DNA from: Morella rubra
Lineage: Eukaryota > Streptophyta > Magnoliopsida > Fagales > Myricaceae
DNA: 64,000 bases
Direction of reading: 5' to 3'
Assembly: GCA_003952965.2 (NCBI GenBank)
Contig: CM025853.1
Location: forward strand, 22,430,877-22,494,876
The notes under the pieces are model-generated. The model was not told where the DNA came from. It made no database searches and worked only from the letters and a program-made list of their open reading frames with translations. Shown piece after piece: positions 26,001 through 38,731 of the stretch (its first letter is position 1; each line of letters starts with the position of its first letter). The position numbers and the translations under genes are program-made.

Positions 26001-29000
26001 ACTATGATTTCCATGCTATGTTGTTCATACTTGCCTATCAAATCTGTGGTCCTTGCTTCTCTCTTCATTAATCCCACGCTCTGAATCCACATCATGCTTT
26101 GTCCACCCATGGTAGCTCCTTTAGCCTCTTCGAATCTCCCTATGGGAACTCCTACTGACATGTAAAAGACTTGCTTTAAAGAATGACGGCTGGTAGTCTA
26201 CAATTTATTGAGACATTTAGCAAAATAGGCAGCAAAAAGTATCGAAATTGATTTGGCTCATTGGGATGATCTATACCAATCTAAACAGACGTGACTTAGC
26301 TCATGACATTTGTCAATTTGGGTCTTTGTTTGGACTTTGACACAATTAGATCTGGGATCTACTTTTTGACCCATGGTCCATCATGATACGGATGGCTCTT
26401 TTATCGGAGCTCTCCCCTTTTTCCTGTGATGACACCCAACGGTTGAGCTTACTTCAACCTGATTGAGCATGTTCATCTGAACTGATATTTACCCTTTCCA
26501 ATGGCTTTATTGTGCATTCCATTTGAATGACTTTGGTTTAACTTGAACGCTGTGAAAAGTTTTAAGAACTATGAATAGCGCCCACAACAGTTTAGCCCTA
26601 GATTTTATGTAGTCCATACTAACTATGGTCTTGTACTTAGTTTTGTAAGCCACTTATACCCAGGAATGATGGGTTTACTCAAAAAATGCCCAGGAATTCT
26701 GCAATTTCATTCCTTACGACTCATTTAGGAGTTAGAATTAAACCTTATAAGTACTTATTGCGTTGTCCACAGAATATGCTAACATGTCACATTAGCTCAC
26801 ATGTGGACCTAACAGAAACTTTTGACGTTCCTTTAGCTGCTGTTTACATCGCACTAGAGGCCATAGTGTGTGTGATTACTTGAGAGAACTTGTGGTTTCA
26901 TTGAGTGGGTGGCTCTCTTAGTTCCTTCATCTGAAGTGGAGGAATGATGTGGTGACAGGAAAAAAATGTGACTACTCAATGGTTTGTATTTTGTATAATA
27001 TACAGATTAATGATTGCTTTAGGTGGCTGCTTCATCAGGGACCATTCCAATGGTGCATTTAAGATGATTATCTTGTTGACATATTGAGTTTGTTCATGAA
27101 TCTTCAACACACCCTTGAAGAAGGTTTTGTTTCGTTGGTCTTTTTCTTCTGTTATTGTTTATTTTTCTCACAAATGAATTGCTTTCTTTTTGCTATTGAC
27201 TTATATGCTTTTAACGTGCTTGTTTGTTTGTAAAGAGGCATAGATGTCTCAAATATCAAATCTCTTCCTTTTTCTAGTTTCCTTATCCCCCCCCCCCTTC
27301 CCTCCCTCCCTCTTTTCCTTTGGTGTGTGAATATGTGGTTTCATGGGTTGAACAAGTTATTTGTTTGTGGATTTTCTAAATAAACAGTCGAATCATTGGT
27401 GTCTTCATCTAGTCATTTTCTATTTTGTTTGGGGTTATTTGCTCTGACCTCCCTGCGGCTTTTGAAAATTGTAGGAGCTTCCTTGACCTCTCTGTATTTC
27501 ATTGTCCGTGCACATTTTCATGATCTAGATATTTTTATTCTATTCTCTGGAGATTTGTCTCAGTAATATTTTGCAGTGCATTTATTTTAAATGCTGTTAT
27601 GTTCGAAGATCAGAAGTTGGGGAATAGTGAACTACTTGATTTTGGTTCTTATTATCATGGTGCACTTTGGGATCTTTCAGGGATGTGTGAGTGCTGTTCC
27701 AAAGCGTCCTTTTGATAATGTTCCCATTGAGATAGTTTGTTGCAAGAGCATACTGAATGGTGAAAAGGAATATGAAATTGAAGAGGCTTTCAAATGTCTG
27801 TGGAAAAATGCTAAGCGTGTAGTTGATTCCAACAAGAATTATCCATCGAGCATGACCAAATATCAGAAGAACTTTTGTGTATTGATAGACGAGGTTTTAA
27901 GAAGTAACCCTCACCTGTTCAATGACGATGAAAAAAACTTTTTAGGTATCAAATCCATTTCTTTTTCTTTTTGAGTTGATTTTCCACAACAGGCTATGAC
28001 TCACTTGTATCTGTTATCTGTTGACAGAATCATTTACTTCACTCTCAAATGATAGTCAGAGGCTTTTCATTCGGCTTTATACACGAAAAGGTTTCTTACT
28101 TCCCTCAAAATTTTCTCTCATGTATCATGACTAGTCTTCTTGACCTTCCTAGTACATATGTATTTTGTACCATAAACCGTCTTAAGATATTGCTTTCATA
28201 TATACGGTTTATGCATTTTAAGATGCTTGCAAAAGAATACTGTTAGTCAGTTTTTCATTGCAGTCAGCTAAAGTGGATTGTAATTTTAATTGGCCTACTT
28301 AACTCGCATATGATTTTATTCATGTAGCAATTACTTGTCATCAAACATACATAATGGATGTCATAAAAACATGAAATAAAAAGTCAATGGCTAAGCTTGT
28401 GAGTCCTTGAACAATACATACCATCTGTCAGATTTGTTAATATAATTCACCTTTTCAAAATAAAATACTAATTTGGAATGCTTACATTAGGGCCATGGTT
28501 CCGGATGTCCAATATTGCCTACTCAGAAGTATTGGATCCTCAAGAAGCAGTCAAGGCTCTCTCTGGTACTATGACTATAGTTATATTTCTTGTATCCTTT
28601 CGTGGGAAATTTCCAAGTTGAGGTTTTTATTGACATTGTTTGTCATCCTGCAGCTACAGGTTATGTGTCTTCACTTGAAGATGTAGATGAACTACATCGC
28701 AATGACATTAAGGAGATGATGAATTTGCTCACTGTTTCTGAGCTACGTGATGTTTTATGCAAGCTCAAGAAGGTTCGCATTTGTGGAAAATAGAGACTTT
28801 AGTCCTTCTTGCCTCTCTGACTCAACTGATCTGGCATCCTCTCTTTTGGTGCAGTTTTCAGTTGAAAATTCCTATGGTATTGATGTGCTAAGAATGTATC
28901 GTGTGGTACATGTGTCTCATTATGCATTGCATACTTAGAATTTCATTTTGAATAAAGCTATCACAGCTTGACGACTTTTGCTTTTTTCTGATGTACAATT

Positions 29001-32000
29001 TATTTCTCAAAACCCCATTTTAAGTATTCATATGGTGGCATGGCACCAAAGATGTTGAGAAGTAAGGGTGTGGTGGATTCTGAAGGTTGAGTTAGTCTTC
29101 AGGATTTTCTTGGATAAGATTGCTTCTATAGTGCCGAAACTAAAGGCATGTCTGTTTTTCAAGCATATTTTATTTTATTTTTCATTTGGTGGGGGGGAGC
29201 ATTATGGATGGGTCCTTCTAAATTTGGTTGCATCCATAGTTTTTGCTCCAAAATTGAGGAATTGGCTTTCGATGACTACACAGTGAGAGACTACTGTGTG
29301 GACAGATACGGGTCAGACATTTTACACTATCTATGTATATGGGCGTACCTGTCTCTGCGTCCTGGTAGATGCTGTTCTACATGAACACACTGCTTTTACA
29401 GTCAATCACAAACTTTTATTGCTTATACTATATATTTCTGAAAGCAGAGAACAATGTCCGTCTCATTAGTTGGTGGTGCAATTCATTCAGTAGCTGGCAT
29501 TGCCTTCATCTGGTTGCTGCCTGGACTGGCATTTTCTGTTGTGCAGGTCTTACCAAGTCAAGATGTCTTTTTAGCTATGGGCTTTCCAGATTTACGCTCC
29601 ATGCAAACAGAGTATTCCAGTAAAACTATTATATTCTCTCGGTGAATGGAATTTAGAAGTTATCATCATCTCATAAAACTTGCATTCTTCCAACATAGAT
29701 GAAATTACTTTTAGCAAGTCTTAACTGCAGCCTCTCTTTGACCTGAAATGTGCTTTAATGCATTGTTTCCATTGCTATCTGATGGATCTTACGTTACTTC
29801 TTTTGAGGTTTCAGAACTGCAATAGTGGTACAAGAAAGAATGATCTTATTGACTCTCTTCTCTCTTCATATAAAGAGGGGTTATGGTATGAACACGACTT
29901 GTAAGTTTTGTCAGTTAGGTGTTTCTATGAGTACATTTTAAACGATTGTTTTGTCTTTTCTCCTTTTAATGTGCAGTACTCCCCTACCAAGTCTGATTTT
30001 GGATAAAACTGGTTGCTTTATTCAGATATCTTCCAAAGCTGAATCCCTTATCTGGCGGGCTGAGGTGCTTTAATGTATCCTTGTCTGTGATTTATATGTA
30101 CCGGTGGTTTGGTGAAGCTGTAGTTTCAATTAATATGGTCTTTATGATTTTCATTTCTTGTACAGAGGCTTTTCTTCCTGAATAGCGACCAAGATCTATC
30201 AGCATTTCTCCTAGTTGATTTGGGGATAGTCAAGTATCCCACTTACAACTGCATAATTTCAGAACAAATCTTCCCCGGTCGAGATGACCTGCAAGCTTAT
30301 GAAGAGGTGCTTACGCTGTTTCTGTTTAGAAAAAGAAAGAAAAATGACATTCTATTGTCTTTACCCATATGAGGTCATGGATTACAGGCCATTGAGGTTG
30401 CACAACTGATGGATGAAGCTCTTGATGTAGACAATGTTGAATTACTTTTAAGATGCATAAAGATAGCCGATTCCCGTATATCCAGTTCTCTGACAAAAGC
30501 AGTTAGGTCGACTTCTGAATTGGCCTCTACCTTTCTTTCCTACTTTTCAGCATCATGGGTCTACTCAAAAGTAGTCTCATTAGGAGTTTCCTTTCTTGAG
30601 CGAGAGCGCAGGTATTTACGTGGTTATAAGTATTGCTTGTATGCTTATATGATAAACTATGACCTTAATCTCTTTCCCGGATTGTTTTTTTTCTTTCATT
30701 TTTTACATTCCTCTAGTTGCTAGGCTTTTAGTTATATAATTCAGACATGGTGTTTGTAAACATTAATTTAAGGCTATGGTGTAATCTGTGAACGGTTATA
30801 ATTCTTATACTGCTACAGAAATCAAAAGAAAAACACTCTGCTAAATGTCAAAGAAGGCTGGAAATGTCAAAACATAATCCCATTCTTTTTATGGGAAATA
30901 TTCTTGTGCAAACCACTGTTTCTGCAATTTGTTGGACATGAAAATTCTTAGCAATTAGCTATAAGGTGGGCATGTTTTATATCGTGGGTCGTCAAAAGGT
31001 TGTGATATGGCCTTAGCCCTTTGCCCTCTCCCCCTGGTCGCCCCAGTAAACAAAAACAAAAACCCCTTGATCAGCTGGTATGATAGGATTACTAATGGTT
31101 GCTAAACCTGCTAATTCAAGAAAATGTATCAGTTGTATAGCAAAGGGGTTGGTCTATGCATTTCAGCATCTAGTTGTTCTGTTTAGCCTTTTGAAAGAAC
31201 GTTTTTCTTTTGCTCAGGTATAATGTTGCAATAAATTTACTGAAGCGGTTGCTAAATTGTTTTTCCTGTGATGGACGAAGAGGATATTGGACACTAAGGT
31301 TGTCGATTAATTTGGAGCACATTGGGTACCCCAACGAGAGCCTGGCAGTTGCTGAAGATGGATTGCAGGATCTGTGGGTGCGAGCTGGTTCAAGGGTGGC
31401 AATGCAAAGGCGAGTCCTTCGCTTAGGAAAACCACCAAGGCGCTGGAAAATTCCTAGCTTTTCAGCATCCATTAAGAGGAAGATCACAGAGGTACAAGTT
31501 TGGTTGATTCAGTTAGGAGTTCTCTTGTTTGTATATTCTTGTTTAATTTTAAAGTCAACAGGAAATAAGGATGTGTGAACCTGAAAGTGGTTCTTGTTTA
31601 TTTTAAAGTTATAAGTGTAAATCTGAAAGTGGTTGGGATGTAAAAATTGCTGCTTTTCGAATTGTGGCTTATATCGCTGGAAAACATGTTAGGTTCATGT
31701 TCAAGGAAGACCTTTGAATTGTGAAATGGGCATGAAGAACAGGTTTTATGGAGAAGATGGGGAGCAATGTGGGGTTGAGCAGCTTGCACTACAGTACTAT
31801 GCTGGTGAAGGAGGTGGATGGCAGGGTGTTCATACAGAGAGTGGCATTTGGTTGACTATTTTTGGACTGCTGATGTGGGATGTCATATTTTCTGATGTAC
31901 CAAATGTTTTCCGAACCAGATTCCAGGCATGTTTACTGAGTTACGATCTTTTCTTTATTTTATTTTATATAAGCATAATTTCTCAGTATATTTACTATAT

Positions 32001-33625
32001 ATGTTTCATTTATTACTTTCATGAAAATTATGTGGCCCCTTCGTACAAGTTTGTTGCAAATGACCACAGATAAGGTAGGAAAGTGGCCATAAGTGGAGAG
32101 TGATTGCGTTTCACTACTCACTCTAAAAGGACAACATTGTACGATATCTGCAAGGTTAAGTCATCATGAGGCACTCTTTTCTGCCTCGGTGTGAGCTCTC
32201 TTTAGTGGAGAATTTTGCATGCGAGAAATTAGGGCTCACTTCCTTCCCTTCATCTAATGAAGTATTCTAACATAATCCATTTGATCTAATTCAGTCCAGA
32301 TCTTATCTAAATTCAACTGCAGTTTAAGTAAGTTGTCAGACGTGTAGACTTGTTAAAGTAGTTCAACGCATTCTTATAATGTGGTTTAGGTTTAGGAGTC
32401 ATTGCAGTTTGGAGTTGTTCTGAAACGTGTCAAGGGTTCTAATTTATGTTGGTCATAATAACTTTTGATTTTTCCTGTAAGCTATGTCAAATTGCTCCCC
32501 TGGTGGAGGTGCTGCTGCCATTTGAAAACCATTGCTAATAAGGCTTAAGAAGGCTTTATCCTTCAATGGCAATCCATTCTTCAGAGATAAAACTATTGTC
32601 TTCTAGTCCTTGCTAAGAAACTCTGCTATGAAATATGTTTTCTTTTCCTTTGCTTTTTATCAAGCAAGAATAGACGGCCTAGGGAGATGCTTGTTACAAT
32701 CTGTAAGCAAATAGGGAACGTATGAGGGGCATGGGGAAAACCAGGAGTTGATCAGTAAAAGGCAAGCAGCACATATAAGAGGTCATCTTACTTGAAATGT
32801 ATGAGGGGAATTGTTTCAGTTTTCAACAACTGTCGCAATCTTCCCATAATGGTGGAAAAGAATCTTCTCTTTCAATCACAAATAACTCTTATTTTAGTAA
32901 AGACAATGTGTTAATTAATTTTTCGGTTGCCAGATTACAATCTGCATGCAGTGACGAGGCTAAGGCCCCCCAACCCCTCCCTAAATCAGCCAATTTTTTT
33001 TTTTCACTGGGCAAAAAATCATTTTTTGGGAGATTTTCTTGAATTTCTGCATTTTGGGCCCCCCAAATTCTCAAAGTGAAATTGCCCCACCCCCTCTCTA
33101 ATGTTTCAATCCTAGCTTCGTCTCTATCTGCATGTGATTGCTTGTCCCCTTTGTTGATAGGTTTAATTCATTTTCCAGAATGCACCCTTGGACTTGGAGA
33201 CTGATAGGTTTTACCTGGCCAGAAAGAGCTGTATAGAATCTCGCCTGCAAAAGATTCATGCTGGCATGGCTGAGGAGATCGTTATCACATCATGGGAATC
33301 GCATGAGGGAAAGGCTTGTAGGGGGGTTAATTGGAATCGTCATTCCCTCACTGAACTTCGAGCAGCTGTTACATGTGTTGGTGGCTCTTGTTTGGCCTCT
33401 CTCTGCCGACATCTTGCACAAGATTACAGAAGCTGGTCAAGCGGAATGCCAGATCTGTTGCTCTGGCGCTTTCATGGGGAGTACAGAGGTGAAGCAAAGC
33501 TAGTTGAAGTGAAAGGCCCCAGGGATCGGCTCTCTGAACAGCAGCGAGCATGGCTACTCTTTCTGATAGATTGTGGGTTTAATGCTGAGGTTTGTAAGGT
33601 GAGCCCTGTAGGACCGTGTGCATGA
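23048..33625 (+). CDS. FAN1: FAN1, Fanconi-associated structure-specific nuclease
   Basis: Fourteen exons: 23048-23315, 24613-25121, 25206-25310, 27681-27945, 28028-28090, 28491-28565, 28654-28772, 29815-29885, 29977-30064, 30166-30306, 30388-30611, 31218-31491, 31693-31926 and 33179-33625. They join in frame to about 960 residues, within the range I recall for plant FAN1 (Arabidopsis At1g48360). Domains in order: a UBZ4-type ubiquitin-binding zinc finger (C71, C74, H88, C92), a plant-typical HIRAN domain (about 220-320), a SAP-like/TPR middle, and a C-terminal VRR-NUC nuclease. The PD-(D/E)XK residues are seen as GMPDLLLW (D about 904) and KLVEVKG (E about 922, K about 924). FAN1 is a 5' flap endonuclease and 5'-3' exonuclease acting in nuclear DNA interstrand-crosslink repair. 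The last intron has a GC donor. No disabling change was seen. Confidence 0.95.
23704..23773 (+). repeat. 35-bp tandem duplication in FAN1 intron 1
   Basis: Two adjacent identical copies of a 35-bp unit that starts AGTATAAAGTGTTTGAATC and ends GTGAGTCT. A recent, local duplication in noncoding intron sequence. Confidence 0.9.
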
Positions 33626-33687
33626 GAAGTCATTAATTTCCTGCAAGAGTATGGACTCTTTATGAGAGGTTCTGCTGAGGTTTTTCC

Positions 33688-34080
33688 TTGGCTTCAGTGT
33701 TGGAAGACTTTGGCTCTCTCTATAGTCTCTTTGTGCGGGAGGCTGCTCATGGGAAAGTTTTGACGATTGGCAATTTAAGGAAGAGGGGCTTTTGCTTGAT
33801 CGATTGGTGTTATCTGTGTAAAAGTGATGGGGAGTCGGTGGATCATGTTCTTCTTCATTGTTCAGTTGCTAGAGGATTGTGGTCGTATGTGCTTTGTATG
33901 CTGAACTCCTGGGTTATGCCTAGGAGGGTGGTTGATGTGTTGAGATGTTGGAAAAGGAAGTTTGATAACCCAATTGCTTTGGCAGTTTGAAAGATGATTC
34001 CTTCTTGTATTTGGTGGAGTTTGTAGTACAATACTGAATTTTTCAGACTCTGCTTTGAGACCAACATTAGAGAGAAACTG
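33688..34080 (+). mobile_element. LINE fragment, reverse-transcriptase zinc-binding domain
   Basis: The plus strand encodes REAAHGKVLTIGNLRKRGF, then DWCYLCKSDGESVDHVLLHC and a WVMPRRVVDVLRCW block. This is the zf-RVT domain found after the reverse transcriptase in plant LINEs. The frame stops at 33990, and related coding (KMIPSCIWWSL) continues past that stop. The fragment lies only about 60 bases after the FAN1 stop codon, so it may be part of the FAN1 3' UTR. Confidence 0.8.
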
Positions 34081-34217
34081 TACTCTATAGAAACTCAAGA
34101 AAGTTGTGAGAATCTGTTGTGGGCCAAGGTCTGGGACAACATACAGAAACAAATTATGAAATAAAAATTCAGTTCCCCTTTCATTCGAGGGTCAGAGTTC
34201 ATCTGAGGAAGCTGATT

Positions 34218-35400
34218 GTGGATATTGTGGCCATATTTGTTTCTTGGCCTGGTACTCGAGCAGTAGTAGAAGATCATTTTAATATGCTTTTACTTATAAA
34301 AAAAAAAGAGAAGATCATTTTAATATGCTTTTACTTATAAAAAAAAAAAAGAGAAGATCATCTCTTGGAACTCGTATATGCTTTTTGTGCCTGTCAGGTA
34401 AGGCCATCTATTCTATTATGGGAATGAAATTGGGAGAGTTCCTCATATTTATACCCCTTTGTTCAGCATATGATTCGATAGAAGTTTATTTCAATAAAAT
34501 CTATCCCACTCCCTATTTTTAGATGGGTGCTGGGGAGTAGAAAGATAAATTTGTGGTTCCTGATGGAAATATTGGTTAACTCTAGTAAGTACAATGTGCA
34601 AAGAGAAAAATTGGATGTTAACAGTTTATTCTCACTATCTTCTAATGGTTCTCTTTATCACTTGCTCTGTAATACAGGTATACAGATATGTGTTTATGTT
34701 TATGCAAACACATATCTATGCAAGCAGAAGTTTCAGTCAGTACACTCCCCCCCCCCTTTTTCTAATTTTTCCTTATCGAATGTTTGGTTATTTGTTTTTT
34801 CATTCCTAACTTCTTAGGTGACTATTGAACTTTCCAGATCCAGCTTTTGATAATGAAGTCAAGACACTTGACTCAGATTCTCTTACCCTTAAATGCCAGA
34901 TGGAAAGTCTTAACTGGGCTCGTTTTTGTCAGGTTTTGTGGATTCTCCATTGAAATTCATTTTCTTGCATGTGTCTTGTAGCTGAACCACGCAAGCTTGC
35001 TACTTCTTTGTGTGGTAGGATTTCAACTCACTTCTTGCTAACCAACAGTGAAGTAGGCAATGGACTCTCAATGGTTTGCAAGAAACCAGAAAGTGCATCA
35101 TAACATTCAACCAGATCTGAATAAGATCTTAACCCAGATCAGAAAAGCCTACAATGAGCACTTTTGTGCTGGGGAAGAGACTCTAGCTCAACATAGTGGG
35201 CCAAAACTGAATTAACACCTAATGTGGACCCTTAAGTTGGAGAAGCTAGAGCAGCTAGAACGGCCATTGAAGAAGCTGCTCAAAGAAAGTGAGAAGGTAC
35301 AAGCTTGAAGGATATGTTCTGGTGGTCATCGAAGCTATTTTGGATGCTGCAAAACCCGTTGACTCCAGGATTGAATTTTGGATGCAGGAACTCAAGGCTA
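34218..35400 (+). mobile_element. LINE-family copy (right inverted arm)
   Basis: An inverted relative of 20572-22018. Shared landmarks include the ACTCGAGCAGTAGTAGAAGA region near 34254, the ATTTTTAGATGGGTGCTGGG region near 34516, QWFARNQKVH coding near 35075, and the GGAGAAGCTAGAGCAGCTAG region near 35238. It has no solo LTR. It carries a 41-bp tandem insertion (34272-34353) and a stretch around 34665-34745 that is missing from the left arm. Similarity ends near 35400. Frames are broken. Confidence 0.78.
34272..34353 (+). repeat. 41-bp tandem repeat, two copies
   Basis: AGATCATTTTAATATGC followed by TTTTACTTAT and an A run occurs twice, and a third AGATCA follows. The inverted relative near 21970 lacks both units, so this is an insertion or duplication specific to this arm. 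Confidence 0.8.
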
Positions 35401-35545
35401 TGTTTGAGAACTCAGAAACATTTCTAGAATGATCTTTTCAATCTTTGGATACCGTCTTTGAAGACCAAACAATTCAATCTGGCCCCTACAGAGTCCAGAT
35501 AATTTTGTCGTGGCCCTACGAAAATTATTTCCAATGCTCAGGCTG

Positions 35546-35671
35546 AAAAATCGTGAGTTAGAACACTTCGCCCTCTGATCGTTCTCCCCAGCGCAATCCC
35601 GCTCCTCATTCCCACACTTCGGTTCTCTGATCCAGCTCGTGGTCTTCTTCTACAATTCTGCATCGATTCGC
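35546..35671 (+). other. Possible noncoding first exon (orphan leader)
   Basis: A C/T-rich stretch rising out of AT-rich DNA and ending ATCGATTCGCAG before GTAAGCC, a good donor. It resembles a plant 5' UTR exon. The junction phrase ATCGATTCGCAGTAAGCC reappears at about 35923-35940 without the extra G, so there is a partial local duplication. I could not connect it to a downstream coding exon. Confidence 0.3.
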
Positions 35672-37271
35672 AGGTAAGCCATTGTACTCTTTCTATCAGT
35701 CAAATGCTTAGATTCGATAGAAAGGGGACGAAATGGTAACAGGGGATGGGTTGTGGTTTATATTGGTGGGCTCTGCTTTAAAATAGATGTGCCGCAGCTA
35801 TGCTACATATTTGCACAAGCATTTGGTTTTTTTTTTTTTTAATTTATTATTATTGTTCCTGCTGGTTGGTTCTTCTTGGTTCCCTTGCATTCGATTTATC
35901 ATGGCTGAAGTGGGCAAAAGGATCGATTCGCAGTAAGCCATTGTACTCTTTTAGAAAATCATGCTTCCCCTTTAAGGGGAGTTGATGGAGCTTCCAGTTG
36001 TTGTGTAATATATAAACAACGATCAATTAGCATACAAGACGATTAATCCTAACTCTCCTTCGTGAGATACAAAAGAAAATGTAACCTAGAACCTTTGCCA
36101 CATTTCAGTTTACCTCTTTTGTGAAAGTTATTTGTATGTTATATTATAACTTTGGTTGACTGAGTGTACACCCACAATGAATGCCAAGGGCCCATGTTGA
36201 ATTTGGAAAGGCCTTTGAGTTGAACTTAAATTTAATGCATTTGGATGACTTCTATGAAGCTGATATGAGTATAACTGAGGTGGTGGCACTTAACAGAGTA
36301 AGGGTAAAATTCCCTTGTTGCATCGGCTGGGACTTTGTATGGATTGCTTGGAGGAATAAACCCCTGGTCCTGACCCTACGTGACTGGGTCAAGCCCCATA
36401 GAATGTTTTTATAAAATCTGCATGGGCCGCAGTTGTCATTCACTACAAAGTATGTTAATTACCTTTGAGGAATATCTATTGAGGCACATGTCAAATATAG
36501 AAGAGTTCGGCTCATCAGACTAGGGTTCTGAAGAGATCTGCATTATATATTGTTCAATATAAAACCTAAATTCATAGATGCGCTTTTGTTTTTGGGAATC
36601 TGAAATTGTACAACCTTCTGGTTCTGATCTAGTGTAGACGTACAAATCCAAAATTAGCCAAATGTCATTTCCGTGTCTCCTATTTGGTGGAGAATGAGTT
36701 TTCATTTCCAGTATGTCTCTGACTTCCTGCAAAGTTGTCAGTGAGAGCACTTAAAGGCATCGTGCTTATAAGTTGCAGAGTACATGTTATGTAAACAAAT
36801 TTTCAGTCTCCCTGTGTCTAGGTCGATATATTTGTTTACTTTAGGTGACCTTGGATGTGTCTCAACTGGTAGCTTGTCTCTTAACTGTTATTGTAAGACT
36901 GCTCTCTGCTCACTTCGTTGTGTGCTTATCCTATCCCATTTGGATTCTAGATCATGCTACAACAGTCTAGGTTTCTCTCTCCCCTCAGTCTCATTAAGTC
37001 AACAAAACTTGGGTGCATGCACCACAGCCCTCATCCTGTGACAGCTATCAATCTTCTAGTCAAAGATAGTTGTGAGTTCTTTGAATTCCTAGTACAAAAT
37101 CAACGGGAACTGGAAGCTTTGCAGTCTACCGGTGATTTCATAATGATTGTTTTTTCTAATCTCGTTTTATGTCTGCTGGAGTCATTAATTTTTGAATGCA
37201 TGTCAGATTATCTCTGCAGGAATGTTTGGCAATTAATGTTTTTGTGATGATTCCTTCGTAATTTTACCTGT

Positions 37272-37466
37272 TTGTTTATCAATCACCCGCTGTTTGGGGA
37301 GCTGTTGCAGGAAGCTGAGAAGGTATTCGGGTTCAATCATCTGGGCGGGATAACCATACCGTGTGGGGTTTCCGAGTTTGAGAAGGTGCGGACTAGAATT
37401 GCTTCAGGAAACACACCAGCGCCGCTTGTCGTTGCCTCGGCGTTGGTGATAAGAATCCACGTCTAG
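37272..37466 (+). pseudogene. SAUR-family fragment (auxin-responsive)
   Basis: The 64-residue frame contains NHPLFGELLQEAEKVFGF, then HLGGITIPCGVSEFEKVRTR, which is the C-terminal half of a SAUR domain, nearest in my memory to the SAUR76-78 group. The N-terminal half (the VPKGH..VYVG region) was not found in the preceding kilobase, and the conserved VPV lead-in is not in frame. SAUR genes normally have no introns, so a truncated relic is more likely than a spliced gene. A last exon of a gene starting near 35.5 kb is a weaker alternative. Confidence 0.6.
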
Positions 37467-37839
37467 TAAATTAGTCTCGATTTTTGAGCAAATGGTTGAA
37501 CTCCAAGACCATGATTTTGATTTCGATGGAAATTGAAGTACTCTGTTAATTTTTGTGAATATTGAGGTGAAAATCTTCTCTCTCAGGCCAAACAGTGAAG
37601 CTAGCGAGCTTTTCATTGGACTATGTTTCTTTTGCATGGTTTATTGGACACTTTTGTGTTTGTCTGAGTCCTTTGATTTTTGATTCTGATTGTGGTGGAG
37701 AATCCAAATCCTACAACCCATTTGTCTTACCAGTCGATGCCCTGACAATCTGGTGGCAATTTTTTTTTTTTTAATCCAATCTGGTGGCACTTAGAATCAT
37801 AGTAATGAATTGAGGCTCACTTTACCATCTAAATCCTTT

Positions 37840-38130
37840 GAGATACGGCTTTAGCGATCACCAAAACACTCGTTGCTATAAATGCATTTTATCGACCACA
37901 ATTTCAGTTGCTAGAAGGCTCATGCTAGGATCACTAGAAGATCTTTGCTGAGTATAGATATTCTAATCGCGACTGACGAAAAAGTGCTCGCGAAAAAATT
38001 TGTCACGATCAAATTCGTTCCAAATGCGTTTCGTGACAGCAAGCTTTTGTCGCTAATGCTAATGTGGCCGATTTCGTAGTCCATCGACCAAATTGCAAGT
38101 GTTACTGAAAATCTTATTAGTCGCGGATTG
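37840..38130. mobile_element. Possible degraded DNA transposon fragment
   Basis: Repeated motifs around GTCACGA, TTCGTGACAGC and GTCGCTAATG resemble those at 15640-16040. Without visible ends or a target duplication this remains a tentative call. Confidence 0.25.
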
Positions 38131-38731
38131 TTTTGTATGATCTCTCAATCTTCTTGAAGAAATCTTGCTTGAAGATTTCCCACCTCAGTCTTGTAACGTA
38201 GTATAGTTGATTTTTTCTTTGTTCTCTTCAACCACCTTCATTTTTCACAACTCTTAAAACAAAATTTTTGGTATGGTAGGACCTGCATGGGTTCCAAGTC
38301 CTATCCTTAATTTGATGCATCTCTCGGTGAGGAGGAAAATTCCCGTTACATCTCTTTTCTGATGACCAATTTGTCGCATTTACTTTGTTCTCACACATAG
38401 ACATATCAAACTTAATTCGTCTGGCATTCCATGGGATATGCCTCGCGAACGTTGAGCCATTCAATCCGCTCAGATCATCTGGAACTGGAACGGCTTGAGT
38501 TTACTGTTTATATCTTTTTTATTTCTTTAATTTTATCTTCTAAAAGTGCTAAAAATGGCAAAAAATTCCAACTAGCCACCCAAATTACACTCCGGGGCTT
38601 GGGCTTAAATATGGTAGAAGGCCTCCCATTTACATTGGATGTTCAATACCAAACAAGCAAGCAACCAAACGAAAGTAGTCGCAGTGAAATACTTTTTTCT
38701 CCTAATAGTAATACTAGCCTATATCCTGAAA

